In this document: positions 20,001-27,079 of the stretch, piece after piece
How positions within the stretch are numbered: position 1 is the first letter of the stretch
Layout of the letters: each line of letters opens with the position of its first letter
NCBI GenBank assembly: GCA_964204605.1
Contig: OZ123195.1
Coordinates: forward strand, 1,054,001 to 1,118,000
DNA: 64,000 nucleotides
Source: UBA961 sp014191195
Lineage (GTDB): Bacteria; Bacteroidota; Ignavibacteria; Kapaibacteriales; UBA961
Direction of reading: 5' to 3'
The notes under the pieces: generated by a model
Seen by the model: only the letters and a program-made list of their open reading frames with translations
Told to the model about the DNA's origin: nothing
The model's database searches: none
Position numbers and translations under genes: made by a program

Positions 20001-22070
20001 AGCCGCATTGGAATCTGCAAAAGTTCGCCATCCATCAGGCATAAAGAATGTAATCTCTTGAGCATAAAAACCATTGAAGGTTATATCTGTAGCTCCTGTA
20101 AAATTCGGCGGGAATAACATACCACTGGTATTCTCAAGATCACTGAAATCAAATGTCATATTGTTAATCTTTAAACCAAGCCCATTCGTGCCTGTAAAAG
20201 TGCTCGACACTAAATTGCCTGTAAGCATCCATTCTTTCCAATCAATGGCCTTGCCATGCAGTGTGGCAATTGATTGTTTGGTAGAGTCAAGATCAGGACG
20301 AGGCGTCATCCAATCACGAGGAAAGGCTATATCAATATCAAGGGAAAGCGTATCGGAATTATTGTCACATCCCCATGTGATGTAACATCCCGGACGCGTG
20401 CCAGACTTAGCTCTGGCGAAAATAGTAAATGTAGGTTGCCCAGATGTTATACCACGGATGTCAATATCTTGTAATAATTCTAATCGGCCTGATTTACTTA
20501 TTCCTGCCGGACATATAGGAACTTGCTTTAAACCAAAACTCAATGTATCATCCAGCTTTGCAATTGGAATGGTTGCAACAGAAGCCATTAAGGCTTCATT
20601 AGGTAAAAACTTCATTTCTGAAATGCAAATCGTATACCCCTTAACATTATTAAAACCGAGTGGTAATTTTAGAGGCACATTCAAATTATTTACTTCCTTT
20701 ACAAGTTGCCCATTTGCATTTACCCAGCCATCAATAGCAGCTACACTATTATTTACCCAATTCCAACTACTTACTTGATTGATTGCCCATTGCTGTGGAT
20801 ATGGAGGCGCCGTTGGATCTATTTCACCATTTACCTTACCTGAAACAACCCTCTTTGAAGCATTCACAACAATGTTTTCAAATACTACCTGCACATTGGC
20901 AAGCAACCAAGGAATATTGATGACACCCTTTCCCGATGCACTCGCAGGATCTGCACTGGTAATGGTAGTCACTTTCATGGTGAATAGTCCGATGGACAAT
21001 GAATCATTTACAGCCAGATTCTGCGTTCCTGCAACTGTGTCATTAATTGATACCACTGCACTACATGATCCGCAGTTTTGTCCTGATGGATTTGGATCTA
21101 TATTATTGGAATCCACACCGTTTCCGCCAGATACCATAGATTTCTCTGTTCCTCCATTTCCTGTATCTTCAGAATTGGAATCTAATTTGTTGTTTTGCGT
21201 AGAGTCATTTATTACCAAAGATTTCTTCACAGTATCTGTTGATTTCACCTCTTTAATACAGTTTAAGGTGAAAGGAGTTGCATATCCATCTGGCTCACCA
21301 ATGGGGCTTCCTTGTTCATCTGTAGCTCGAACGGTCCAAATATACTGCTGTCCAATGCGCGGAAGTTCAAAATCTGCAGGCCATAATAATTGTGTATTTG
21401 AGATATCCGGCAAGTCCATGATTGGACGATTTGTTCGAAAAGCATTGATTGGTGTTTGACCTTCAAGAACCTCGAACACTTGTAGTCGATAGCTAATAGC
21501 AAAACTTGGGCGGGGCACTACAGGTGTCCAACGGAACATAGGACGCGTTCCAAATGCAATGTTATTTTTATCTATTGGTAATAACAGTATAGGTGCTTGA
21601 TAACTTTTCATCGCAAAATTTTTACATACCGGTTGAGATATGATGGCATTTGTAGAAGCATTGATGAGAGAGACACAAAACTCATAATTACCTGCTGGAA
21701 GCATGCCGGTTTTCATTACAGTTTGATCAGTACCATTTTTTACATCCATTGCTTCCAGAGGAACGAGGTCTTCTCCAAAATACTGACTCACTCCCGGAGG
21801 AATGGAGAGTATCGCCATTTTATCCGGTTTTGTATTTGCCAAATAAGCACCATCTTTATTGATAATGCAACTGAACTTGGCAGAGACATAGGATCCTGTT
21901 CCATTGAGAACAGTAACGATGACAATATCTTTTTTTTGAGCCCAATTTGATAGATAGGGATCTGGCCTTGAATTAAGGTTAACTGTTACCTTCAGCTGAG
22001 AAGTTGCCGATACATCTCCAATAAACAAGAATGCAGCAGTGATCAAACAAAAGCGAAGTAAAGCGTTCAT
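17088..22070 (-). CDS. Giant TANFOR-like exported surface protein
   Basis: This 1660-aa protein starts with a clear signal peptide (LITAAFLFIGDVSA). Residues ~160-270 resemble the TANFOR/FN3-like domain of Bacteroidota surface proteins: FGTRPMFRWTPVVPRP, YRLQVFEVLEGQTP, YIWTVRATDEQG. A linker rich in Ser, Asn and Gly follows, with paired Cys (NCGSCSAV). The long centre (~400-1250) is beta-rich, with TLQIG and QLQLDAEARFGSK-type strands suggesting a repetitive beta-helix or barrel. The C-terminal third is Asn/Thr-rich. No T9SS sorting tail is seen. It lies 28 bp after the barrel gene and 1-61 bp before the FN3 gene. Function unknown; surface assembly or adhesion is inference. Confidence 0.75.
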   Translation of the reverse strand: MNALLRFCLITAAFLFIGDVSATSQLKVTVNLNSRPDPYLSNWAQKKDIVIVTVLNGTGSYVSAKFSCIINKDGAYLANTKPDKMAILSIPPGVSQYFGEDLVPLEAMDVKNGTDQTVMKTGMLPAGNYEFCVSLINASTNAIISQPVCKNFAMKSYQAPILLLPIDKNNIAFGTRPMFRWTPVVPRPSFAISYRLQVFEVLEGQTPINAFRTNRPIMDLPDISNTQLLWPADFELPRIGQQYIWTVRATDEQGSPIGEPDGYATPFTLNCIKEVKSTDTVKKSLVINDSTQNNKLDSNSEDTGNGGTEKSMVSGGNGVDSNNIDPNPSGQNCGSCSAVVSINDTVAGTQNLAVNDSLSIGLFTMKVTTITSADPASASGKGVINIPWLLANVQVVFENIVVNASKRVVSGKVNGEIDPTAPPYPQQWAINQVSSWNWVNNSVAAIDGWVNANGQLVKEVNNLNVPLKLPLGFNNVKGYTICISEMKFLPNEALMASVATIPIAKLDDTLSFGLKQVPICPAGISKSGRLELLQDIDIRGITSGQPTFTIFARAKSGTRPGCYITWGCDNNSDTLSLDIDIAFPRDWMTPRPDLDSTKQSIATLHGKAIDWKEWMLTGNLVSSTFTGTNGLGLKINNMTFDFSDLENTSGMLFPPNFTGATDITFNGFYAQEITFFMPDGWRTFADSNAAPEFSAFNMIITKNGLTGTFIAANVVMFPYMNLNRLGASVDTVKVIMLNSALNQAYMRGRLLLPISDSSAQNAVTYKALFNNVGKSFDFSLQPQSDIQMKLFGNAKLKIESTSSLTMNLKKGRKKFLFNLNGELGWNDATLQIGQKSITLDLSPEFENMRISYDDSLSIPFNYSAGDWSFASPQKKISKFPISIDKVKFGTEAIQGNELFRGKLGFDVVLALDSNRIGGRGSFEVIGAIEKTNSTANFKFKPKFVDFNMGQVSLFATLPAVKMNGTLTYYNNDIKWGNGFAATIQAKFAEIQLQLDAEARFGSKVDNNVRYRYWLVGAKAILPPPGIVFLPGYAFYGFGVAAWHKVNVDMLQSQPNINSVANASTSNSSPVSGAIMNPDRNIAFGFKALGILGTSPDPKKMNCDISIFGQFNNTGGMSYIGLDGQLWLQAKLLERNNAPVKGTLNIIYDFTSKVFDMNAGVMVNKTPITGTANLNMHIEGKTGNWHVKLGDPNHRNNLTVNVLGKSIVSNSYFMFGKNIEPPTGFTDFTTNGLISAGCTGLQPSGEGTSNAVAGNGFAGGVDIGFDSGNKSKHIIGRLSADWHFAGGLEFNASFLRYPDGTLCGYNGYNNWYFRANAAAWALASAGIAIAPKSSSIYCRDGCDIPIVDIKLGLWAEAGFPNPSWIIGEASADYDLLGGIFKGKFQADVNVGTVCNPSAPIETTIASQDIASEQKNQLVKSISPAIPATNVPLTESVKVLYNFVPGESFELQEMSGGASGNSISRTFQVNYSVEIEEKNAAIWKPLALQSTKDALGAFLFRKKKVTTINTTIASGNAVIGNNIQIPNQSGTSTNTIQVGGIQFTTNTFPKNVTTPQNTNSSLANLNQITTAKTPNTSNQPTDSDNFNFDNTGAQSFISNTSDWEKSKIYRVKATGVLREFVGNQWIVAKDRASNQEIKQIVTQTFSTPLDPVVLQTLNTKKN

Positions 22071-22098
22071 ATAATTATTCCATTTTATAATATTTCAT

Positions 22099-23898
22099 TC
22101 AAAATGTCAATGCCATGGCTATCTGAATAATCTGCTCGGAGAAACTATTTCCCCGAGAACTGCCTGAGCCATAGTGATAATTGTTAATTGCATAATTACC
22201 AGTGATACTAAAATTCTTGTTGATTTTACCGCGCACACCTACTTTCATAAACAATGCCTCATCAGCAGGGTTTATCACAAAGCCGGAACTAGTTTTAGTA
22301 ATTGCCACAGATGGATTTAATGAGCCTTCAAATAGACGATATGATGCATTGATGCCAATTGTCGTCACCTGCAATATCCCTGCAAAAAGAGAGTTTTCCA
22401 AATAGCTGCCATTTGCACCGATGGTCAAAGGTATACTACTGAATATTCCTGTATAGGATGCAATTGCACTGCGAGTGTCATTCGAACTTTCTAAACCACT
22501 TACTATATTGAAATCATCAAAACGATCCATTCCAAAACTTGTAGTAATCGTATGCATCATATCAAATGCGGTAAATGTAAACATGGGATCAATGCTAAAA
22601 GACTCACTCACATTTTGTATGCGCGCTGAGTCAAATACATTCTGACGATTATTACGAATACCAAAATTTGAATAAGTACAAGCAAGGGATATAATATCGG
22701 AGAAACGAATGCTTAATTGTCCATTTGCTATCATTTGATTTAACTGTTCGCCTTTTGTCTCGGAAAGATTATTGATGCGTTTTCCAATTGTACCATTGAT
22801 TGTAAAATCGCCTTCAAACAAATTGAATGATGGAGATACTTTAAGGTCCAAACGATCAGATTGAACGAATGGATTTCCAATCGGCTGAAATCCAGAACCC
22901 ATGTAAAGCGCGCTAAATGCAAGTGTCCAAGAAGTAAAATGGAAGGATAAGTTTGCACTGCCAGCTCCATCAAATCTTGTAGATGATGTTGTTGGATAAA
23001 ATCCCCGAAGTGGATTATTGCCTTCTTCTATCAAAGCCGAAGACCGATCTGCTGTAAAAGCTGAAATTGCTCCTTCTGCCGAGAGAATTACACCATCAGT
23101 AAAAAGCAACTTTGTATCTATGGAAGCTATAAATCCTTCTTCTGCACGAAGTCTTAAAGTATCTGCCGGAATGACTATCGATGAATCATCACTTAATGGG
23201 TGCGCAGGAATGATGGAAATTGTGGAGTTTTTTAGAGATTTTACATCGTCTTTGGCGTGCACGAAGTTTAATCCCAAAGATATTGAGTCAGGATTTCCAT
23301 AAGCAATTCTTCCCATTGACATATCCCGCCGATAAGCACCTTTTCCCCCACGCATTAAATCGGGTTCAACTGCTCTTTGGGATATTCCATGAGAAGCCTT
23401 GATATGTAAATTCCCAGGTTTGAGATCAATCCCAAGTCCAAATAATTGAAGATCACCCCCTGAAAGATCCGATAATTTTGGAGTATGAGAACCTAAATGA
23501 AATTGTGCCCAGCCAATTTTAGGAGAGAATCCCGATAGCCCAAGCGCATTGGCAGGATTCGTAAAATATTCCATGATAGTTGGCGCTGAAATAGATGGAG
23601 TGGTGGTATTTGTTTCAGGATAAGTAATGTTAACGCTAAGTGGCAATACTAAAACTCCAGCAATCGTAATTGTAGGTGCGAAAATCAATCGATATAATGC
23701 CGAAGGACGCCGGCCAATTTGGGATAAGGAAGGATTTGCAGTGTAGTCATAAAAATCTGATGAAATTGAAGCACTGCCTTTAACTACAATCCAAGGAACA
23801 TGTATATTGGAATCTGCCTGTGATTTTAGTTGACCTTGTAAGTTGATTGCATAGAATATAATCAAGGAGCAGACCCAATAATATCTGTTAAAGCGCAT
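22099..23898 (-). CDS. Predicted outer-membrane beta-barrel protein
   Basis: First gene of the three-gene block. A signal peptide ends near LQGQ at residue 23. The rest alternates polar and hydrophobic residues in barrel-like strands (ISLGLNFVHAKDD, FHFTSWTLAFSALYMG, GTIGKRINN, NFSITGNYAINNY). It ends in ...IAMALTF, with the terminal Phe typical of BAM-inserted outer membrane proteins. The 599-aa length suggests 16 or more strands. No TonB box or plug is evident. Its place directly before the giant TANFOR-like protein suggests it exports or anchors that protein, but this is inference. The named family is not recognised. Confidence 0.75.
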   Translation of the reverse strand: MRFNRYYWVCSLIIFYAINLQGQLKSQADSNIHVPWIVVKGSASISSDFYDYTANPSLSQIGRRPSALYRLIFAPTITIAGVLVLPLSVNITYPETNTTTPSISAPTIMEYFTNPANALGLSGFSPKIGWAQFHLGSHTPKLSDLSGGDLQLFGLGIDLKPGNLHIKASHGISQRAVEPDLMRGGKGAYRRDMSMGRIAYGNPDSISLGLNFVHAKDDVKSLKNSTISIIPAHPLSDDSSIVIPADTLRLRAEEGFIASIDTKLLFTDGVILSAEGAISAFTADRSSALIEEGNNPLRGFYPTTSSTRFDGAGSANLSFHFTSWTLAFSALYMGSGFQPIGNPFVQSDRLDLKVSPSFNLFEGDFTINGTIGKRINNLSETKGEQLNQMIANGQLSIRFSDIISLACTYSNFGIRNNRQNVFDSARIQNVSESFSIDPMFTFTAFDMMHTITTSFGMDRFDDFNIVSGLESSNDTRSAIASYTGIFSSIPLTIGANGSYLENSLFAGILQVTTIGINASYRLFEGSLNPSVAITKTSSGFVINPADEALFMKVGVRGKINKNFSITGNYAINNYHYGSGSSRGNSFSEQIIQIAMALTF

Positions 23899-24199
23899 TT
23901 ATTTACTCCTAAATCGAGTTCAATACATATTGAATAAAAAAGTGAATAAAAAAGCGTCCTTGTTAACATTTTAGTAGAAGTTTAAATTACTTAATAATTT
24001 CTGAATCGTAAGAAAAATAAATTTCTAAATCCACCATTCTAAATCCAAATCACATAAGAGAATGCATCTATCATGCATTCTTGACAATTATTAAAGTTTC
24101 ACAAACTGTATTGCATTGCTCAAATAATGAATGAATGCTTTTTTTGCCTACACACATAAAAGCGATATTCTGAGCTTCGATGGGGCTGCTTGAAATTCA
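23899..24199. other. Divergent intergenic region with an inverted repeat
   Basis: 301 bp separate the divergent barrel operon and the ion-channel gene. AGAATGCAT and ATGCATTCT form a 9-bp perfect inverted repeat with a 5-nt spacer at 24059-24081. A 20-codon frame at 24131-24190 is in phase with the channel gene but ends in TGA two codons before its ATG. No TAnnTTTG box was found on either strand. Confidence 0.5.
24059..24081. repeat. 9-bp inverted repeat, possible operator
   Basis: Two perfect 9-bp arms flank CTATC between divergent genes. No T tract follows, so a terminator is unlikely; a regulator site is possible. The right arm runs into TTGACA, but no -10 box stands at the proper distance. 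Confidence 0.3.
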
Positions 24200-24985
24200 A
24201 TGTCAAGAATACATTACGATTTTCTGATATACACTAACCTCTATGCTTTGGTAACATTTGTATTTTTTGCAATGGGTTTTCATCAAGGTGAATTTTACTT
24301 TACTCCTAATTATAGTATGTATCCATTCGATGAACAAATATTAGATATCATTGTTGAAAATTCATTATTTCCTTCAAGCGAATTGATTTTTATCTCTGAT
24401 ACATCATCTTATATTGTTTCGCAACAGTTAAGGCATGTAAGAGGATTATCAGATGATGTAATTAAAAGTAATAAATCGGGTAATTATCATATTCATAAAA
24501 CTGACATTGCTATTGTAGATGGCATTTGCAATTCAAATTTTGGAGATGCTACTGCTCCAAATACTTCATATTACAGTAGGATAAAAGCTTCAATATTAAT
24601 AAATAGATCTTTTCTGCCATATATAAACAAGCTTATTATTCCTTTAATAATCATTTTGATTGTAGTGTATTTTGTGTTCTTTCTACCAGCCAAGAAACTT
24701 GATATTGCTGCTGGATTAACAGTTACTTCTTTATTAAGTGCAATTGCTTTTCAAACAGCTATGAGTACAGATATTCCAGCGATAGGATCTATCACATATA
24801 TTGATAAGGTTTTTTATACTTGTTATTTCTTGATTGCTTTGTCTATGGCGCAATCGCTAATTACCTATTATTTAGATTTCTCTGGCGAAGAAAAAAAGGT
24901 TAAACTAGCTTCACAACTAGATTATATATTTAGATTTTTATTTCCTTTACTGTTTTTTGCAGCCGTCATTTTATGTGCATTATGA
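24200..24985 (+). CDS. Pentameric ligand-gated ion channel homologue, N-terminally shortened
   Basis: The C-terminal half matches the Cys-loop/GLIC channel fold by eye. The beta10-M1 junction is YYSRIKASILINRSFLPYIN. M1 spans about 138-162 and M2 169-190 (DIAAGLTVTSLLSAIAFQ, then DIP). M3 is about 201-225 and M4 241-261. The family loop YPFDEQ is at 41-46, preceded by GEFYF. In GLIC about 100 further residues of the ligand-binding domain lie upstream of that loop. Here only ~40 are present, and residues 8-28 are hydrophobic. Either the gene lost its 5' half or a reduced channel is made. The stop overlaps the next start (ATGA), which supports an intact 3' end and cotranslation with the acyltransferase. 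Confidence 0.75.
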   Translation: MSRIHYDFLIYTNLYALVTFVFFAMGFHQGEFYFTPNYSMYPFDEQILDIIVENSLFPSSELIFISDTSSYIVSQQLRHVRGLSDDVIKSNKSGNYHIHKTDIAIVDGICNSNFGDATAPNTSYYSRIKASILINRSFLPYINKLIIPLIIILIVVYFVFFLPAKKLDIAAGLTVTSLLSAIAFQTAMSTDIPAIGSITYIDKVFYTCYFLIALSMAQSLITYYLDFSGEEKKVKLASQLDYIFRFLFPLLFFAAVILCAL

Positions 24986-26019
24986 ATCAAGAAAGAAATA
25001 TTTGGATTGACTTTATTCGCTCTATTGCAATTATTATTATGATTATTGCAAATAGCGCAGCAGTGATTGGTAATAAAGATTATTCTTATTTTTTTAGAAT
25101 TATTTGCTCTTTGGCTGCACCATTATTTGTGCTATTATCTGGTATCTCATTTTCAGTTTCTAGTAAGTATCCAAGTACTTCTCATTCTAAAACCAGAAGT
25201 GCATTGTATTTACTTTTAACTGCTTCTTGTATCGATCTGTTTATATGGCAAAGTCCCCCTTTTTATACTTTTGATGTATTATATATCATTGCTTTCGGAA
25301 GCTTCCTCAATATCTTTTTAAAGCATAAAACGCTATTATATGTTCTTAGTTTTATAACTGTAAGTATTGGTCTTGCTGTGTATTTGCAGGTAGTTTTACC
25401 CTATAGATTTGACATCCAAGAAATCTCTTTACAAAATATTTTACAGGTTAATATAATCGACTACATTATTTCTAGTATTCGATATATGTTTGTAGATGGA
25501 TGGTTCCCAATATTCCCATGGATTTGCTTGCCGATAATAGGTACATTGATTGTAAAATATCAACCTATTTTTCAATCTAATAAACTTTATGTTTATATAT
25601 TCTCACTTATTACATTTTTTGTAAGTATATATGGTTTAAGTACTTCATCTACAATTGTGCCATTTAGAAATGGATATGTTGAACTGTTTTACCCAGCTTC
25701 ATTTTTGATTTTTATGCTTGTTTGTTCTGGTGCTCTTCTTTTTTTTACCAGTACTTTTTCCTATAAAATTTCAAATACATTCATAAACTATTTTAGTATG
25801 ATAGGTAAATATTCTTTATTCATTTATATCCTACATATAGCAATTATACATTTTGTTTTGGATGTATATTTCAATTCATTAAATGCATTATCTTTTTCAA
25901 TTGTTATGGTAATATTTACTGTGAGTCTTTATGTAATTATAGCAATGCTTGAGTTAACAAAAGCCAGACATATTATTCAAAGATTACCATTTTCAATTTC
26001 CAAGATTATTGGATTATAG
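24982..26019 (+). CDS. Polytopic membrane acyltransferase-like protein (HGSNAT/DUF1624-like)
   Basis: A protein with about ten membrane spans, opening with NIWIDFIRSIAIIIMIIANSAAV and SLAAPLFVLLSGISFS. This resembles the heparan-alpha-glucosaminide acetyltransferase catalytic family and OpgC/YeiB-like acyltransferases. Such proteins transfer acetyl or other acyl groups across the membrane to sugars. The family His is not clearly placed: HSKTRSALYLLL follows the second span. The ATG at 24982 overlaps the channel's TGA, so I prefer it to the ATG at 24973. Length 345 aa. The exact family is uncertain; the coupling to the channel gene is clear in the sequence. Confidence 0.7.
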   Translation: MNQERNIWIDFIRSIAIIIMIIANSAAVIGNKDYSYFFRIICSLAAPLFVLLSGISFSVSSKYPSTSHSKTRSALYLLLTASCIDLFIWQSPPFYTFDVLYIIAFGSFLNIFLKHKTLLYVLSFITVSIGLAVYLQVVLPYRFDIQEISLQNILQVNIIDYIISSIRYMFVDGWFPIFPWICLPIIGTLIVKYQPIFQSNKLYVYIFSLITFFVSIYGLSTSSTIVPFRNGYVELFYPASFLIFMLVCSGALLFFTSTFSYKISNTFINYFSMIGKYSLFIYILHIAIIHFVLDVYFNSLNALSFSIVMVIFTVSLYVIIAMLELTKARHIIQRLPFSISKIIGL

Positions 26020-26050
26020 CACATAATTTCTTTTTATATTTAATTTATCT

Positions 26051-26176
26051 ATGAAAACATTATTCGGCCTACTTACTATTGCATTCATCATAGTTTCTTG
26101 TAATAAAGATGATCAATCTCAAGTATTTCAATACAATGGAGTTCAACTTTTCTGTATTTTTTCAAGTTTTTTATAA
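26051..26176 (+). CDS. Short lipoprotein-like ORF, probably a remnant
   Basis: A 41-aa frame, not long enough for usual gene calls. It starts with a convincing lipoprotein signal: MKTLFGLLTIAFIIVSC with lipobox IVSC, then NKDDQ. Only ~25 residues follow the cysteine, and the 3' end runs over the tail of the convergent SdpI gene. It may be a true tiny lipoprotein or the 5' stub of a gene truncated by rearrangement. Confidence 0.4.
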   Translation: MKTLFGLLTIAFIIVSCNKDDQSQVFQYNGVQLFCIFSSFL

Positions 26177-26835
26177 AAAACAAAAGAGTATGTAATGGGG
26201 GCAATCACGATTAACCCAATCCACATCAGAAAAATTGTAAAAATAATGTCTGAGTTAATGTGTAATAATTGAAGCAGAAGTAAAAGACACAATATCAGAA
26301 TGCCAGAAATTACCCAAAGATATCCTCCAAATTTATGAGTAGATGTCCATACTTCCTTATTTGACAGCGTCCAAGGCGTCCTAATGCCAATAAAGTAATT
26401 TTGTTCTATATCAATCATGCTATTCCCCAGAACAATCATAAATATAATGAGTGCGTAAAATATATATGACGTGATATCATAGGGAGATCCAACAATTGAC
26501 AAACTAGTTGCAACATGTATAAATAAGAGCAATGAATGTAGGGCTAATCTAATTGTTAACAGAACTTTTTCAAAAGAGGGATAATTGAACTTACTGGGAT
26601 CAATTCTAGGAAGATATTTTAAAAAGAAATATAGACCAATAATAATTCCTGGAAATAGCAATAATCCCATTACTTTATCGGCATAATTATCTGGCTTTCC
26701 AGCAAAATCCCAATGAATTGGAACAATATCAGGGGCAAAAGGCCAAATGTATATAGTTAGGACGATTGGAAAAAGAACCATTCCAATAATTAATAATTCT
26801 TTCCATGTGATACTATTCTGTTTTGGCATATTCAT
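26143..26835 (-). CDS. SdpI family membrane protein
   Basis: 230 aa with six to seven membrane spans. The N-terminal part is a DUF1648-type segment with the conserved PDIVPIHWDFAGKPDNYADK. The C-terminal part carries the SdpI signature NYFIGIRTPWTLSNKEVWTSTHKFGGYLW. In Bacillus subtilis SdpI gives immunity to the SdpC toxin and senses it. No SdpABC-like toxin genes are nearby, so a general envelope role is as likely. It is transcribed alone and converges with the small lipoprotein frame, overlapping it by 34 bp. Confidence 0.88.
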   Translation of the reverse strand: MNMPKQNSITWKELLIIGMVLFPIVLTIYIWPFAPDIVPIHWDFAGKPDNYADKVMGLLLFPGIIIGLYFFLKYLPRIDPSKFNYPSFEKVLLTIRLALHSLLLFIHVATSLSIVGSPYDITSYIFYALIIFMIVLGNSMIDIEQNYFIGIRTPWTLSNKEVWTSTHKFGGYLWVISGILILCLLLLLQLLHINSDIIFTIFLMWIGLIVIAPITYSFVFYKKLEKIQKS

Positions 26836-27041
26836 TCCTTAAAGTTTCAATAGTGCTATTATTTTCACATGCAATGATTCTGCAATTCATGATGTGTATT
26901 CTATTTGATTAGTCATATGATTGAAATTACACATTAAAGTATTACACAATTATATGCAAAAACTATACATCAAAAAATGAGTAATAAGATTTAACAATTA
27001 TGAAATATTAGTAATAATCCAAGGTTTCAGGATTAAATCTC

Positions 27042-27049
27042 TATTTTTG
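27042..27049 (+). promoter_or_regulatory. Putative -7 box (TAnnTTTG) upstream of typA
   Basis: TATTTTTG lies 30 bp before ATG 27080. No TTG stands at the expected distance upstream, so only the -7 element is supported. It overlaps the alternative TTG start at 27047, which argues for the later ATG. Confidence 0.4.
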
Positions 27050-27079
27050 CAGTATTATTGTTTTATAAAATTGAGAGTT

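Noticed and set aside
20779..21459. Plus-strand 226-codon frame inside the giant surface protein
   Set aside because: It is antisense to a well-supported long frame with a signal peptide, and its protein shows no domain.
24081..24086. TTGACA, resembling a sigma-70 -35 box
   Set aside because: No TATAAT-like box lies 16-18 bp downstream, and the other promoters here follow the Bacteroidota pattern.
26143..26835. SdpI as part of a toxin-immunity operon
   Set aside because: No SdpA/B/C-like or other toxin gene was found beside it; SdpI-like proteins are common as stand-alone genes.
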